Positions 22,645-31,368 of a DNA stretch of 64,000 nt are shown one piece after another. Numbering within the stretch: position 1 is the stretch's first letter; each line of letters opens with the position of its first letter. The notes below the pieces were generated by a model. The model did not search any database and had not been told where the DNA came from. It saw only the letters and a program-made list of their open reading frames with translations. Source of the DNA: Spirosoma oryzae. Lineage in GTDB: Bacteria > Bacteroidota > Bacteroidia > Cytophagales > Spirosomataceae. Location: positions 124,001 through 188,000 of the forward strand of contig NZ_PVTE01000009.1 of the NCBI RefSeq assembly GCF_003002825.1, in the 5' to 3' direction. Position numbers and translations under genes: made by a program.

Positions 22645-22768
22645 TTCCATCTTGTCCGAAACCCTGGGAGCCCGCTCCCACCTTTCCTCCTCGGCAATCT
22701 GGCTGGCCTACTGGGCTAGTCGGAGCCGCCGGTTAACCTGTTTATCCCGTGGCCTGTCAGCCTGCTAA
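22532..22768 (+). CDS. small hypothetical protein, 78 aa
   Basis: Frame starting MTSTEQSWRPPCCDQTAGRI, with a helical body (SAVQQTADSILSETLGARSH) and an aromatic/basic end (AIWLAYWASRSRRLTCL). It fills the gap between the 60-aa gene and the adhesin and overlaps both. Its residue pattern looks genuinely protein-like (Cys pair, amphipathic helix). Function unknown. Confidence 0.5.
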   Translation: MTSTEQSWRPPCCDQTAGRINLKSSFSPGLSAVQQTADSILSETLGARSHLSSSAIWLAYWASRSRRLTCLSRGLSAC

Positions 22769-24440
22769 TCCCTGCCAAAAACCAACCTGTACCCGCTGCC
22801 AGGGAACAGGTTCAACCACTCCGGGTTCGGGGACGGGTCTGATTATCGATTCAAGCCAGGTTATCTACCACCTGACCCCCGGCCAGACCAGTAAGCTGAT
22901 TTGCCTGGCGCTGGCCAACGGGGTTAGTCTGGAGACGATTCTGGAACGGATCGATCAGGCCCTGTGCGCCCGTAGTCTGCCCGAACCGGCCAAGCTAAAT
23001 CTGGCCTGCTTTCTGCAGAACAAACCGGCTCCGGCTACGATGGGGGGGTTGCTGGAAGCTATTGGCCAGGCTATCTGTAACCTGCGGACGGCCACCGACA
23101 TCGGTAATCTGATTCAGCAACTGCTGGCCAGTTCGGTATTTGTCTCGGGGCTGGCCACACTGATTGCCACCAACCCCAGCTTTATTTCCACGCTGCTGGC
23201 CAACCAGAGTTTTCTCTCTCAACTGGCCGCCAGTGAGTACTTCGTTTCCCAGCTGGCCAACAATCCCAGCTTTATTACCCAGGTCGGTACCAAGCTGGTA
23301 AATGATTCCCACTTTGTCTCCAGCCTGGTGCAGAAGATCACCACGGATCCAACCCTGAAAGAGCAGTTCTGCTGCGATACGGGGGGCTCGTCCCCCTGCC
23401 AGACAATGATCGTCGGCGGAGTTCCCCAGGTTATCTGTTCCTGCCAGGCTCCGACGAGTCTGCTGCTGACGGGGCCGGCTACGGGTTCCCCAGACACCGA
23501 TCTGACCTACCAGCTGAGCTACGCCGGAACGCCGGGCCACGTCAGCTGGAGCATTGCCGGGGGTCAGATTCAGTCCCAGACGGATACAGCGGCCACCGTT
23601 CGCTTCAGCCAGTCAGGTAGTCTGACGGCCACGGTGACGGGCTGCGACGGGAATAACTACCCCGTCAGCAAACAAACCAGTATCGGCCCGGCCTGCATAC
23701 CGGTAAGCGGCCTGACCATCACCGGTCAGATCAAGCCGATTCCGGGTACCAGCGTTACCTACCAGCGGGCCGTAACGGCCGGTACGGTACTCAGCCACAG
23801 CTGGACCATCTCGGGTGGTATCATTACCGGTTCGGCTTCGGGCGAATCGGTGACGGTTACCTGGACGGGCAACGGTATTCCGGGCGTACTCAGCCTGTCG
23901 GTCAATGACTGTTCGGGCTCGGCCAAAACCACCCAGCTCTCGGTTGCTCCCCAGCAATTGACCACCGAGCAGATCGGGGAGCTGAGTGCCAGCTGCCGGA
24001 TCAGTGGGTCCTGTAACGATAACGGACTTTGCAGCGTTCGTCACCTGGTCAGCTTCAGCGGCTTACAGCCGAATCTGGGCTACAGTGCCGAACTGGAAAC
24101 AGCGTCGGCCAGCGGAGCCAGTCTGACCGTACTGGATTTCAACCAGTCATCTACTACGGCCGTTGGCCAACTGGTGTATACCCAGCTTAGCGGTACGGGC
24201 AGCTACAGCGGGGCCCTTGTGCTTAAACAGGGCGGTCAGACCATCGGCAGCAAGCTACTGACCCTAACTAACTCCAGCAGCTTTGCCGCCCTGCCATCGT
24301 GTCAGAGTCCGGCTACCGTACAACCCACCAACTCGGCCGGTCAGTACACCGTCAGCTTTGACGATACCGGTCTGACGCCCCCCTACACCTATACTCTCAA
24401 AGACCAGGCCGGTACGACCCAGGCCAGCGGCAGTTTATGA
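22749..24440 (+). CDS. virion adhesin/tail appendage with PKD/Ig-like domains, 563 aa
   Basis: GTG start. Cys-rich N-terminus (MACQPANPCQKPTCTRCQ), then a helical segment with degenerate repeats of the type 'NPSFIxxLLANxSFLxQL' (residues about 120-200). Several PKD/Ig-like beta domains follow (WSIAGGQIQSQTDTAATV; HSWTISGGIITGSASGESV). Such modules are used as spacers or binding domains in surface-exposed phage fibres. The last domain stops at 24440 in an ATGA overlap with the next gene, and that gene's first residues look like its continuation. The N-terminal pattern is shared with the 68-aa gene at 27124, so it may be a virion docking module. Confidence 0.65.
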   Translation: MACQPANPCQKPTCTRCQGTGSTTPGSGTGLIIDSSQVIYHLTPGQTSKLICLALANGVSLETILERIDQALCARSLPEPAKLNLACFLQNKPAPATMGGLLEAIGQAICNLRTATDIGNLIQQLLASSVFVSGLATLIATNPSFISTLLANQSFLSQLAASEYFVSQLANNPSFITQVGTKLVNDSHFVSSLVQKITTDPTLKEQFCCDTGGSSPCQTMIVGGVPQVICSCQAPTSLLLTGPATGSPDTDLTYQLSYAGTPGHVSWSIAGGQIQSQTDTAATVRFSQSGSLTATVTGCDGNNYPVSKQTSIGPACIPVSGLTITGQIKPIPGTSVTYQRAVTAGTVLSHSWTISGGIITGSASGESVTVTWTGNGIPGVLSLSVNDCSGSAKTTQLSVAPQQLTTEQIGELSASCRISGSCNDNGLCSVRHLVSFSGLQPNLGYSAELETASASGASLTVLDFNQSSTTAVGQLVYTQLSGTGSYSGALVLKQGGQTIGSKLLTLTNSSSFAALPSCQSPATVQPTNSAGQYTVSFDDTGLTPPYTYTLKDQAGTTQASGSL

Positions 24441-27112
24441 GCTACGTCCGAAACATTCAGCTCCCCTCGACATTAGCGAGTGGGAGCTTTCAGCTGAGCA
24501 TTCAGGATGCCGCCGGGGTTACCCTGCCGCCCCAGTCGCTGAGCTACAGCCGTCCCAGTTACCCTTCGGGTATGAGTCTGCGGGTTACCTACCAGGCGGC
24601 TACCAAACGGCTGTACATCAACCAGGCCGGGGACAACATCCAAATTCGGATTCTGCGGCAGGACGGGGCCGTATTTGTCATGGCTAACCCGGATAATCCG
24701 AATCTGTCGTCCGGGGTTTTCTACGGAGCCGGTCCCCTGTCAGGGCAGGGAATATATACCCGGCAGTGGGATTTCCGGCAGAAAGCCGATGGGTCGGGCG
24801 GAATTCCCCAGTTACCGATCCAGATTACGGGGAAGCTCGATAACGGCGTTACTTTCGATTTTTTCTGGACCCCCACGGAAGTAACGAATCTGGTCCTGTT
24901 CGAACCCAGTTCAACGACGCCGGTCGATCCGTCGGTAAAGGCTTACAACAAGGTACTCTTCTGGGACAACTCGATCGGTTTCCACCCAGCGGTTCCCGGT
25001 ATCGGCTGGCCCTACAACTGGGGGATGGCGGCTACCGAAGCCAGCAAGGATTACCGCCACCGGTTAATCGACAAGCTCCGGCTGAGTAACCCGGCCCTGC
25101 AGGCTTATGCCCTGGGAGGTGAAAACAATGCCAACGGCATCAACGGCCTGACCAGTGGCGTAACCGTAGCATCGGTACCCGACTGGGAAGCCAATTACGA
25201 TACCCGTAGTCTGGACAGTTACGCGGATGCCTATAACGTAGGAGCCGATCTGCTGATATTTGCCATCGGGGAAAACGTGGATGACGACGGGGTTACGGGC
25301 CGGGGCTTTAAGCAAAAAGTCCTCGATCTGTTTGCCCGCTTCAAAGCCGTCAACCCGACTATTCAGATCGTGATTCGAACGCCGGTCTGGAACAAACCGA
25401 CCGTAACGGGAAATCTGATCCAGATTGCCCAGGAACAGGGTATTCCGTTCTGGACGGGTTCGGCCCTGATTGGTGATCCGGCCAACTTTGGCTTCGATAA
25501 GCCGGCCGGACAGACGACCGAACCGACCGATGGGGTCAAAGCCCACCCCAACAACACGGGGATGGCAAAAATTGCCGAAGGGGTTTATGCAGCTATTCCG
25601 GTTAAAAACTCGACGATTCCACCCTCGGCCGGTAACGCTACCCGAATCAGCGGGGGTTTCTACGAGTCTCCTTCGCTGGCGGATATGTTCAGTCGGGCTC
25701 CGTTCGTTCCCGATCAGAACCAGCTTTCCGACTGGCCCAATGCTACGGCTAAAATTCTGGAAAACGACCAGATCGTACTGGGGATTCATAAATCGATTGG
25801 CGGTTCGATTACCATCATCAAGGATAAACGGGACGGAATCAACCTGGTCAATACCTACGCGATCGGTCAGCCCAGCAATCCTGATGCCTGGGATACGGGA
25901 CGATCGGGTGACTACTCGATCTACGGAACGCCGATCGGGTCAGGAGATTCCTACTACGAAGCCGGACAAAACACCAACCAGACCGGGGACGATACGGGCT
26001 ACAACGGGGTTCCCGGTGGTTCCCGCTACCTGGACCGCTCAACGATTACCTTTTACCAGCGGAAAAACGTGGAAGGACTGGGTCTGGTCGATTACGTCCG
26101 AACGACACCCAAACAATGGAGCATCCAGAACATCGATACCCAGTACGTTCGTCACGCCTGGTACTATCTGCTGGGCAGCAGCTACTGCTGGACCTATCTG
26201 ATCGAGTGTAACCGAACTGATTCCCAGCGTACGTTCGAAGGTCGAGAACAGGAAGGTCCGTTTATTTATACCATCGGTAACAACTACCAGTACCTGGTCG
26301 AGCTGGGAACCGATGGTACGACTACCCAGATTCAGAAAAGTGATTTCCCGGGCGGTCAGAACGATACGGGGATCTACTATACGACGGGTAACTACATCGG
26401 TTCCTACAACCCGACGTCGGGCCGGGGGCTTACGCTGTTCGCTCCTCACTGCTCCCGGGTCCGGGGTAAACAGTTTATCGGTCAGGCGGGTGACGAGTAC
26501 TCCAACTCCAGTGGTTACATCGATATTGCTGACTTTAAAGATGCCGACAGTATCGGTAAATGGATGGTTCAGGGCTTTACCCACGTGGGTAGCAATGCCG
26601 AGTTCAAGACCTGGCGGGCGGCTCAGATGATTCCGACGCTGCCCCTGAAATGGAATTTCTCGGGAGGAGACTTCCAGGGCTGGGCCAGTCTGTCGGGTAA
26701 GTTCCAGAAGATCGGGGGCGTGAGTACGCTGTTCATGGGGGAACCCCGTAAGCAGGACGGATCCCGGGGTGAGACCGTATTCGTTTCTCCGTCGGGCAGC
26801 TGGCAGGTAGACAGCCTGCAGACGTTGTATCTCAACGCGGCCATCAAAGGCTTGTCCCGGCTCTATATCAGCTGGCTTAAACCCGGTCAGACCGAGATCC
26901 AGGCGGCTCAGGCCGGTCAGTACAAGGAATTCGACGTCAGCGCCACCGACAGCTTTCAGACCTATACCTTCTCGATGGCGGGTAGTCCCTGGAACGGGAT
27001 CATCTCCCGCTTTCAGTTCGGTATTCCCGGTGCCAACCGGAGTGGTCTCAACGGCTCGGAATACCTCAAACCCGGCTGGATCAATACCGTCAACCAGGCT
27101 CCCCAGTTCTAA
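24437..27112 (+). CDS. receptor-binding protein with SGNH/GDSL hydrolase domain, 891 aa
   Basis: N-terminal beta domains (1-165) precede an SGNH-hydrolase fold: block I FWDNSIGFHP with S179, block III FAIGENVDDD (G278, N280), and block V TDGVKAHPNNTG with D365 and H370. The Ser-Asp-His set is thus present, though block I departs from GDS. The C-terminal half (400-891) is beta-rich, with Tyr/Trp/Gly segments typical of carbohydrate-binding lectin-like domains. Likely job: bind and deacetylate or de-esterify host surface polysaccharide during adsorption. Coupled by ATGA to the adhesin upstream. Length and domain order suit a tail fibre or spike. Confidence 0.7.
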   Translation: MSYVRNIQLPSTLASGSFQLSIQDAAGVTLPPQSLSYSRPSYPSGMSLRVTYQAATKRLYINQAGDNIQIRILRQDGAVFVMANPDNPNLSSGVFYGAGPLSGQGIYTRQWDFRQKADGSGGIPQLPIQITGKLDNGVTFDFFWTPTEVTNLVLFEPSSTTPVDPSVKAYNKVLFWDNSIGFHPAVPGIGWPYNWGMAATEASKDYRHRLIDKLRLSNPALQAYALGGENNANGINGLTSGVTVASVPDWEANYDTRSLDSYADAYNVGADLLIFAIGENVDDDGVTGRGFKQKVLDLFARFKAVNPTIQIVIRTPVWNKPTVTGNLIQIAQEQGIPFWTGSALIGDPANFGFDKPAGQTTEPTDGVKAHPNNTGMAKIAEGVYAAIPVKNSTIPPSAGNATRISGGFYESPSLADMFSRAPFVPDQNQLSDWPNATAKILENDQIVLGIHKSIGGSITIIKDKRDGINLVNTYAIGQPSNPDAWDTGRSGDYSIYGTPIGSGDSYYEAGQNTNQTGDDTGYNGVPGGSRYLDRSTITFYQRKNVEGLGLVDYVRTTPKQWSIQNIDTQYVRHAWYYLLGSSYCWTYLIECNRTDSQRTFEGREQEGPFIYTIGNNYQYLVELGTDGTTTQIQKSDFPGGQNDTGIYYTTGNYIGSYNPTSGRGLTLFAPHCSRVRGKQFIGQAGDEYSNSSGYIDIADFKDADSIGKWMVQGFTHVGSNAEFKTWRAAQMIPTLPLKWNFSGGDFQGWASLSGKFQKIGGVSTLFMGEPRKQDGSRGETVFVSPSGSWQVDSLQTLYLNAAIKGLSRLYISWLKPGQTEIQAAQAGQYKEFDVSATDSFQTYTFSMAGSPWNGIISRFQFGIPGANRSGLNGSEYLKPGWINTVNQAPQF

Positions 27113-27123
27113 ACCTCTCTTTT

Positions 27124-27330
27124 ATGGCCTGTTCATCCTGCCAGGACCCACCCGTTGCCGGCTGCGTGGATACCCTGCCCGCCGACTGTCTCCAGTTCCC
27201 CGACGGAACCAAAGCCGGCGGGCTGCTTTACCAGCTTAAACCGCTGGTCAGTAACAACCAGCTCGATCTGATTACCTACCTGAAGGCTAACCCGGCCGTT
27301 GTGGCCCAGCTCAAACTTCTGCTCAGCTAA
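27124..27330 (+). CDS. small Cys-rich virion docking-like protein, 68 aa
   Basis: MACSSCQDPPVAGCVDTLPA, followed by a helical segment ending LKANPAVVAQLKLLLS. This is a short version of the N-terminus of the 563-aa adhesin (MACQP...C...C, then 'NPxxxxQL' helix repeats). It ends in TAATG overlap with the next gene. Reads like a detached docking module for the adhesins that follow. Confidence 0.6.
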   Translation: MACSSCQDPPVAGCVDTLPADCLQFPDGTKAGGLLYQLKPLVSNNQLDLITYLKANPAVVAQLKLLLS

Positions 27331-27929
27331 TGGCGGCAACAACCTTATCCATTTCGGGGGGAACGCCCCCTTTTAAAGTTACCATCACCGAAGCCGCTTC
27401 GGGTAACCAGATTCCCTGTAGCTCGGGCTGCGGCAGTAGCAACGACCGAAGCCGGAACATCGTTTTTTCGGCCCTGACGGGGACTTACAACTACCGGATG
27501 CGGATCGAGGATTCGTCCTCACCCGTCTGCGTTTCCGAGCAGCTGACCGGTGCGTTGACCTGTCAGTCCGGATCGACCGTCAGTTTTACGGCCAACGTAA
27601 TCCAGCCCACCTGTTCGGGGTCTACCCTAAGCTCGTCGGCTACCGTTCAGCTGAGTAACATTGCCAACGGAAACCGCTACCACATCTACCAGAACAACAG
27701 CATTTCGGGTAACGACTGCGGGGGAGCCATTTCCTTTACCGGTTCTTCGGTAAGTATTCCCGTCAATGCTCCGGCCCAGGGACAGTCCCAGCCCTACGCC
27801 ATCCGAATCTGGGGTGGTTCGGACTGTTCCAGTTACGCCGATGCCATCGTTACCGTCAATTCACCGACCTGCCAGCCTGGTTCCAGCTGTAACCTGACTA
27901 TTTCGCTGGGAACCCCGACCTGCTCCTGA
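27330..27929 (+). CDS. adhesin fragment with Cys-rich Ig-like repeat, 199 aa
   Basis: All-beta protein. One whole repeat of about 95 residues runs from FTANVIQPTCSGSTLSSS to IVTVNSPTC. A second repeat starts near the end (CNLTISLGTPTCS) and is cut by TGA. The next gene begins two bases later and completes that repeat. Start overlaps the 68-aa gene's stop (TAATG). Function: part of a modular surface-exposed appendage. Confidence 0.6.
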   Translation: MAATTLSISGGTPPFKVTITEAASGNQIPCSSGCGSSNDRSRNIVFSALTGTYNYRMRIEDSSSPVCVSEQLTGALTCQSGSTVSFTANVIQPTCSGSTLSSSATVQLSNIANGNRYHIYQNNSISGNDCGGAISFTGSSVSIPVNAPAQGQSQPYAIRIWGGSDCSSYADAIVTVNSPTCQPGSSCNLTISLGTPTCS

Positions 27930-27930
27930 T

Positions 27931-29421
27931 ATGGGTAAAATCCCGTTGAGTATCCAGAACGCACCCGGACCGGCTACGATCTCGGTCAAGCTGGCCGGCG
28001 ATGCCACCGAAAGGTATACCGGCTATACCGACGGGTACTGCTATTTCAATGCTCCCCAGGACGCCCAGACCCACACCTATACCCTTCAGGTCAACGCGGG
28101 TTCCTGTCAGACGGCCCAGACTTTTTCGCTCTATTGCGGAGCTCCTCAGACCTGTTCCCCACCCAATAACGTGTACCGGTTTGCCGTTCCACCGGGCGAG
28201 GTTCGTTACAATACGGCCGATGAAGCCTGTCAGGGAGTCTGTAGCGGAACGACCGGGAACGAAGGCGGGCATCCGGTCGATTACCTGGGAGTGGGTGGTA
28301 AAATCTTCGATAACTTCGTCAACTGTACCGCCTGGAATAATACCGGCTGGTTTCCCGTTCACCAGAACCCGGGGGATCCGTTTACCCAGATCGTTCAGGT
28401 TCAGAACGGGATTATTCAGGCCCTGCAAAGCTGCCCGTGCGGAAACAACGATACCCAGCCCAGCTTTACATTGTCCGCCCGCAACCCGACCTGTGACGGC
28501 TCGATTTCGAGCGGCTTACTGCTAACAGGTATTCAACGGGTGGATCGGTACCGGTACACGAGTGGTACCAGCTACACGGGTCCCATCGACTGCCAGCAGG
28601 GTACTCCGCTAACGTCGGCCAACGGCTCGTTTCTGATCGACATTCCGGCCCCGGCTCCGGGCAACTCAAACACCTATACGGTACGGGGCTGGAATACGGC
28701 CAACTGCGGTCAGTGGTGGGATCAGACGGTTACCGTTACGGCTCCGGTCTGTCAGACGGGACCGGCTCCGATGACCGTGACGGCTTTTCAGCCAAGCTGC
28801 CAGAACGGGCAAATTACGGGGGGCGGCTTTTCGATTCGGAACGGGGATAGATCGGGAAAATTCCGGTACTGTTACGGTAGCAGCTTTGGTTGTACCAGTG
28901 ACTGCTCGGCTCCCGACGGGTATCTGCAGAACGGTTCTGTCGATTACGGTTTATCTTTCAATAGCCGCTCATCGGGCTACAATCAGGACGTAACCATCCG
29001 GGTTTACAAGGGAGACTGTTCGTCGTTTACCGATACGACCCTGACCTTTTCGGTACCGGCCTGTAACGTCCCCTGTACGCCTTCGGAAGCCAATGTATCC
29101 GAGCGGTATGACGGTAAAGCGGAGATTAAAAACTATAGCTATCAGAATACCAACTGCGTCGATCAGACGGTTTACGTAGCCTTCAACCCCTTTAGTATAC
29201 CCGACAAGATCAGTTTGTTTATCGACGGCCGTCAGGTATTTACCTCGGGCTGTCTGGGGGATGACGTGCGAACCGGTAAAACGGTCCTGCTCCACCACGG
29301 GGAAACGCTCCGGGTCGAAGTAGACGGAACCTGTTCGGGTAATTCTGGTACGCTCTGGCAGCTGGTGATGTCGAGTAAACAGGGGGTATTCGGACAGGAG
29401 TATACGCCCGTCAACCGGTAA
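27931..29421 (+). CDS. adhesin with tandem Cys-rich Ig-like repeats, 496 aa
   Basis: The first 70 residues look like the rest of the repeat broken at the end of the preceding gene (GKIPLSIQNAPGPATISVK ... FSLYCG). A unique stretch follows, then two further repeats of about 97 residues: FTLSARNPTCDG...VTAPVC (about 178-275) and MTVTAFQPSCQNG...FSVPAC (about 285-380). A C-terminal beta domain (ISLFIDGRQVFTSGC) ends the protein. Paired Cys in each repeat suggest disulfides or metal sites. Likely a host-binding fibre or decoration protein. Confidence 0.62.
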   Translation: MGKIPLSIQNAPGPATISVKLAGDATERYTGYTDGYCYFNAPQDAQTHTYTLQVNAGSCQTAQTFSLYCGAPQTCSPPNNVYRFAVPPGEVRYNTADEACQGVCSGTTGNEGGHPVDYLGVGGKIFDNFVNCTAWNNTGWFPVHQNPGDPFTQIVQVQNGIIQALQSCPCGNNDTQPSFTLSARNPTCDGSISSGLLLTGIQRVDRYRYTSGTSYTGPIDCQQGTPLTSANGSFLIDIPAPAPGNSNTYTVRGWNTANCGQWWDQTVTVTAPVCQTGPAPMTVTAFQPSCQNGQITGGGFSIRNGDRSGKFRYCYGSSFGCTSDCSAPDGYLQNGSVDYGLSFNSRSSGYNQDVTIRVYKGDCSSFTDTTLTFSVPACNVPCTPSEANVSERYDGKAEIKNYSYQNTNCVDQTVYVAFNPFSIPDKISLFIDGRQVFTSGCLGDDVRTGKTVLLHHGETLRVEVDGTCSGNSGTLWQLVMSSKQGVFGQEYTPVNR

Positions 29422-29430
29422 ACCCAATCC

Positions 29431-29476
29431 TTACCCGTTCGTTCAGGACCCTGACCGGTTCGAACCGGACGGGTAA
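29431..29476 (+). other. three-way-junction RNA/DNA element
   Basis: An outer stem TTACCCGT (29431-29438) / ACGGGTAA (29469-29476) encloses two hairpins: TCAG/CTGA within TCAGGACCCTGA (29443-29454) and CCGGTT-CG-AACCGG (29455-29468). The second hairpin abuts both the first hairpin and the outer stem with no unpaired base. It lies between an adhesin stop and the next ATG. No U-run follows, so it is not an ordinary terminator; it may be an mRNA processing or pausing element. Confidence 0.55.
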
Positions 29477-29485
29477 GTTTGCCTT

Positions 29486-29860
29486 ATGAATCCAACGCCC
29501 CTAGAAGCTAACTGGCTGGCCGAATCCGAGCGGGTTCCCTTCCGGCTTTACCCGTATAAATCACCCGGTCAGCTGCCGGCCGAAAGTCTGACTCCGGACC
29601 TGCAGCTACGGATGCAGTCGATCAAGGGTCAACTGGCCGTAGCGACTGGTCTGGGCTGTTCCTGCCGGGTCCACGGTCAGTTTTACCGGGCCGTACCACC
29701 GGGCGATCCCCAACCCCAGTTTTCCACCAGCTTTGGCTCCCAGGCCGTGATCGATCTGCAGACGGGTCACCTTTATTTCGGACCCGCCCAGGAAACTCTG
29801 GAAATCGGAAAAGCCGCTCAGACCGACTGGCAGTACTTTCTTCACTACAGTATCAACTGA
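29486..29860 (+). CDS. hypothetical protein, 124 aa
   Basis: Soluble alpha/beta protein starting MNPTPLEANWLAESERVPFR, with a Cys pair (GLGCSCRVHGQFYR) and the segment AVIDLQTGHLYFGPAQETL. It follows the three-way-junction element by nine bases, so the junction would sit in its 5' leader. No family recognised; region context is tail/connector assembly. Confidence 0.6.
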   Translation: MNPTPLEANWLAESERVPFRLYPYKSPGQLPAESLTPDLQLRMQSIKGQLAVATGLGCSCRVHGQFYRAVPPGDPQPQFSTSFGSQAVIDLQTGHLYFGPAQETLEIGKAAQTDWQYFLHYSIN

Positions 29861-29873
29861 GCCTTTGGAGCCT

Positions 29874-30182
29874 GTGAATCAAATTCGTTGGAATGGATAT
29901 GACACCGGTACGTTGAAGCAGCATTATGCCGACTTTACCGGGTTTAACCCGGACTATATCCAGGTTATACTCTATGACACGAAAGAGTTGATGTTTACTT
30001 ACCCTTTGGACAAACTGGAGAATTTTCATCAAACGTTTGGCCTGGTAACGATCCAGGCTAACCACCTCAGTGAAGTCGTATCCTTGATAACGTTAACCGA
30101 ACGGGTAGCCACCAGTAAACCCGTAATAGCCGTTCGGGCTTCTATTATGGAACGGGAAAGACTAAAAAATCTCGCCTTATGA
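29874..30182 (+). CDS. hypothetical protein, 102 aa
   Basis: GTG start at 29874 (MNQIRWNGYDTGTLKQHYAD); a TTG nine bases upstream is the alternative. Soluble alpha/beta protein, bases slightly AT-richer than neighbours. ATGA overlap with the following membrane protein suggests a functional pair. No family recognised. Confidence 0.55.
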   Translation: MNQIRWNGYDTGTLKQHYADFTGFNPDYIQVILYDTKELMFTYPLDKLENFHQTFGLVTIQANHLSEVVSLITLTERVATSKPVIAVRASIMERERLKNLAL

Positions 30183-30769
30183 TTGTTCAGGAAACCGAAT
30201 ACCGTATACCAGCCGTCGATGAGCTGGTAGATGGTTTTAACTACGAGAAACTAATACCGGCTTTGGGTTGGGTAGCTAAAACCCAGGAGGGAGTACCGTC
30301 AGCTGATACTCAGGAGTTGTTTGCCAGTTTGATTCAATGGGAACAGGTCCGGGTTTCCTATACAGTCACCCGGGAGATCGAACCGCCTAAACCTTCATAC
30401 CTGGATCGGTTCAAAAGCTGGCTTTCGGAAACCCCGTTTTTCAGTACGTACGTGGCTCCCCTGCTGGCCGTGGCCGCTCCATTGGTGCTGCTGGTACTAG
30501 GCTTTGCCGGCATCGGCTTTCTGGACCTGTTGAAAATCGGGGCTACCGGTCATCAGCTGGTTTATCTGTTTCTGAACGGACTGGTTCTGCTCACGCTGGC
30601 CCGGATCGGTGACCGGATAATCCGGTACGCCTTCGAGCATTTCAACCTGCTGAATACCCGGCCGTCAGCAACGGATAAACCCTGGCTGCTCCCCGTCCAG
30701 ACTGATTATACCCGAATCCTGCTGATTGTGATGGGGGTTCTCTACACGGTAACCCTGCTGGCCAAGTGA
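30179..30769 (+). CDS. membrane protein with three predicted spans, 196 aa
   Basis: A cytosolic-type N-terminal domain of about 90 residues is followed by hydrophobic segments near 92-115 (APLLAVAAPLVLLVLGF), 125-142 (HQLVYLFLNGLVLLTL) and 178-195 (YTRILLIVMGVLYTVTLL). It sits between small genes and the ring proteins. Possible roles are a virion membrane-contact protein, holin-like protein or superinfection exclusion; none is proved. Ends in a GTGA overlap. Confidence 0.62.
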   Translation: MIVQETEYRIPAVDELVDGFNYEKLIPALGWVAKTQEGVPSADTQELFASLIQWEQVRVSYTVTREIEPPKPSYLDRFKSWLSETPFFSTYVAPLLAVAAPLVLLVLGFAGIGFLDLLKIGATGHQLVYLFLNGLVLLTLARIGDRIIRYAFEHFNLLNTRPSATDKPWLLPVQTDYTRILLIVMGVLYTVTLLAK

Positions 30770-31368
30770 ATACCCGACGGGACTGGATTTATCAGGTACG
30801 CAGCCGGTTTCGGGCCGATACGGTAGACAGCCGGTTGTCCAATCGGATGATCAGCTTCGAACTGGAAAAAATGCTGACCCTGTTGATCCGGCGGGATTCC
30901 GACAGCCGCAAGACCTGGAAGCAGACCAACCTGTTTACCCGGCAACTCATCGAACTGACCACCGTAGACGGTCGGAGCCGCTCGGTAAATCCCTTACCAC
31001 CGATTTTTCAGGGAAGTCTGAACCCGTACCTGCAGATTCTGGGGAGTGACGGGACCAGCTGGACCTTATCGACGCCGTTGCAGCAGGCGGGTAGCTGTGG
31101 TTTTTATGGCTGGCTGGATAACGAGAATTACCTGGTACTGACCCGGCCGGGTATTACCCAGATCGAGGTTCGGTATTTCGGTAAGCCGTACCGGCAGCCG
31201 GGTAGCTGCCAGTCGGAACTGGACGTGCTGCTGCCCGTACCGGACCACCTGGAAGAAGACCTGCTGACGAGTGTCTGCAAGAACCTGGCCGCTGCTCCCC
31301 TACCCATACCCGAAGATTCCTTTCCCAACCAGAATGCCCAGACTACCGCTCCACGACCCACTGCGTAG
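30766..31368 (+). CDS. tail ring/connector protein (crAss-like type), 200 aa
   Basis: Helical N-terminus with the pattern SRLSNRMISFELEKMLTLL, a beta-rich middle and the C-terminal signature CQSELDVLLPVPDHLEEDLL followed by TSVCKNLAAA. The 'C...LD....P.xL...' ending is familiar from crAss-like connector proteins encoded just before the muzzle gene. GTG start. It probably forms one of the dodecameric rings below the portal; the exact ring cannot be told. Confidence 0.6.
   Translation: MNTRRDWIYQVRSRFRADTVDSRLSNRMISFELEKMLTLLIRRDSDSRKTWKQTNLFTRQLIELTTVDGRSRSVNPLPPIFQGSLNPYLQILGSDGTSWTLSTPLQQAGSCGFYGWLDNENYLVLTRPGITQIEVRYFGKPYRQPGSCQSELDVLLPVPDHLEEDLLTSVCKNLAAAPLPIPEDSFPNQNAQTTAPRPTA

Noticed and set aside
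22749-23340. Helix repeats in the 563-aa adhesin as a tandem DNA repeat or CRISPR
   Set aside because: The repeats are degenerate at protein level only and there are no regular identical DNA units.
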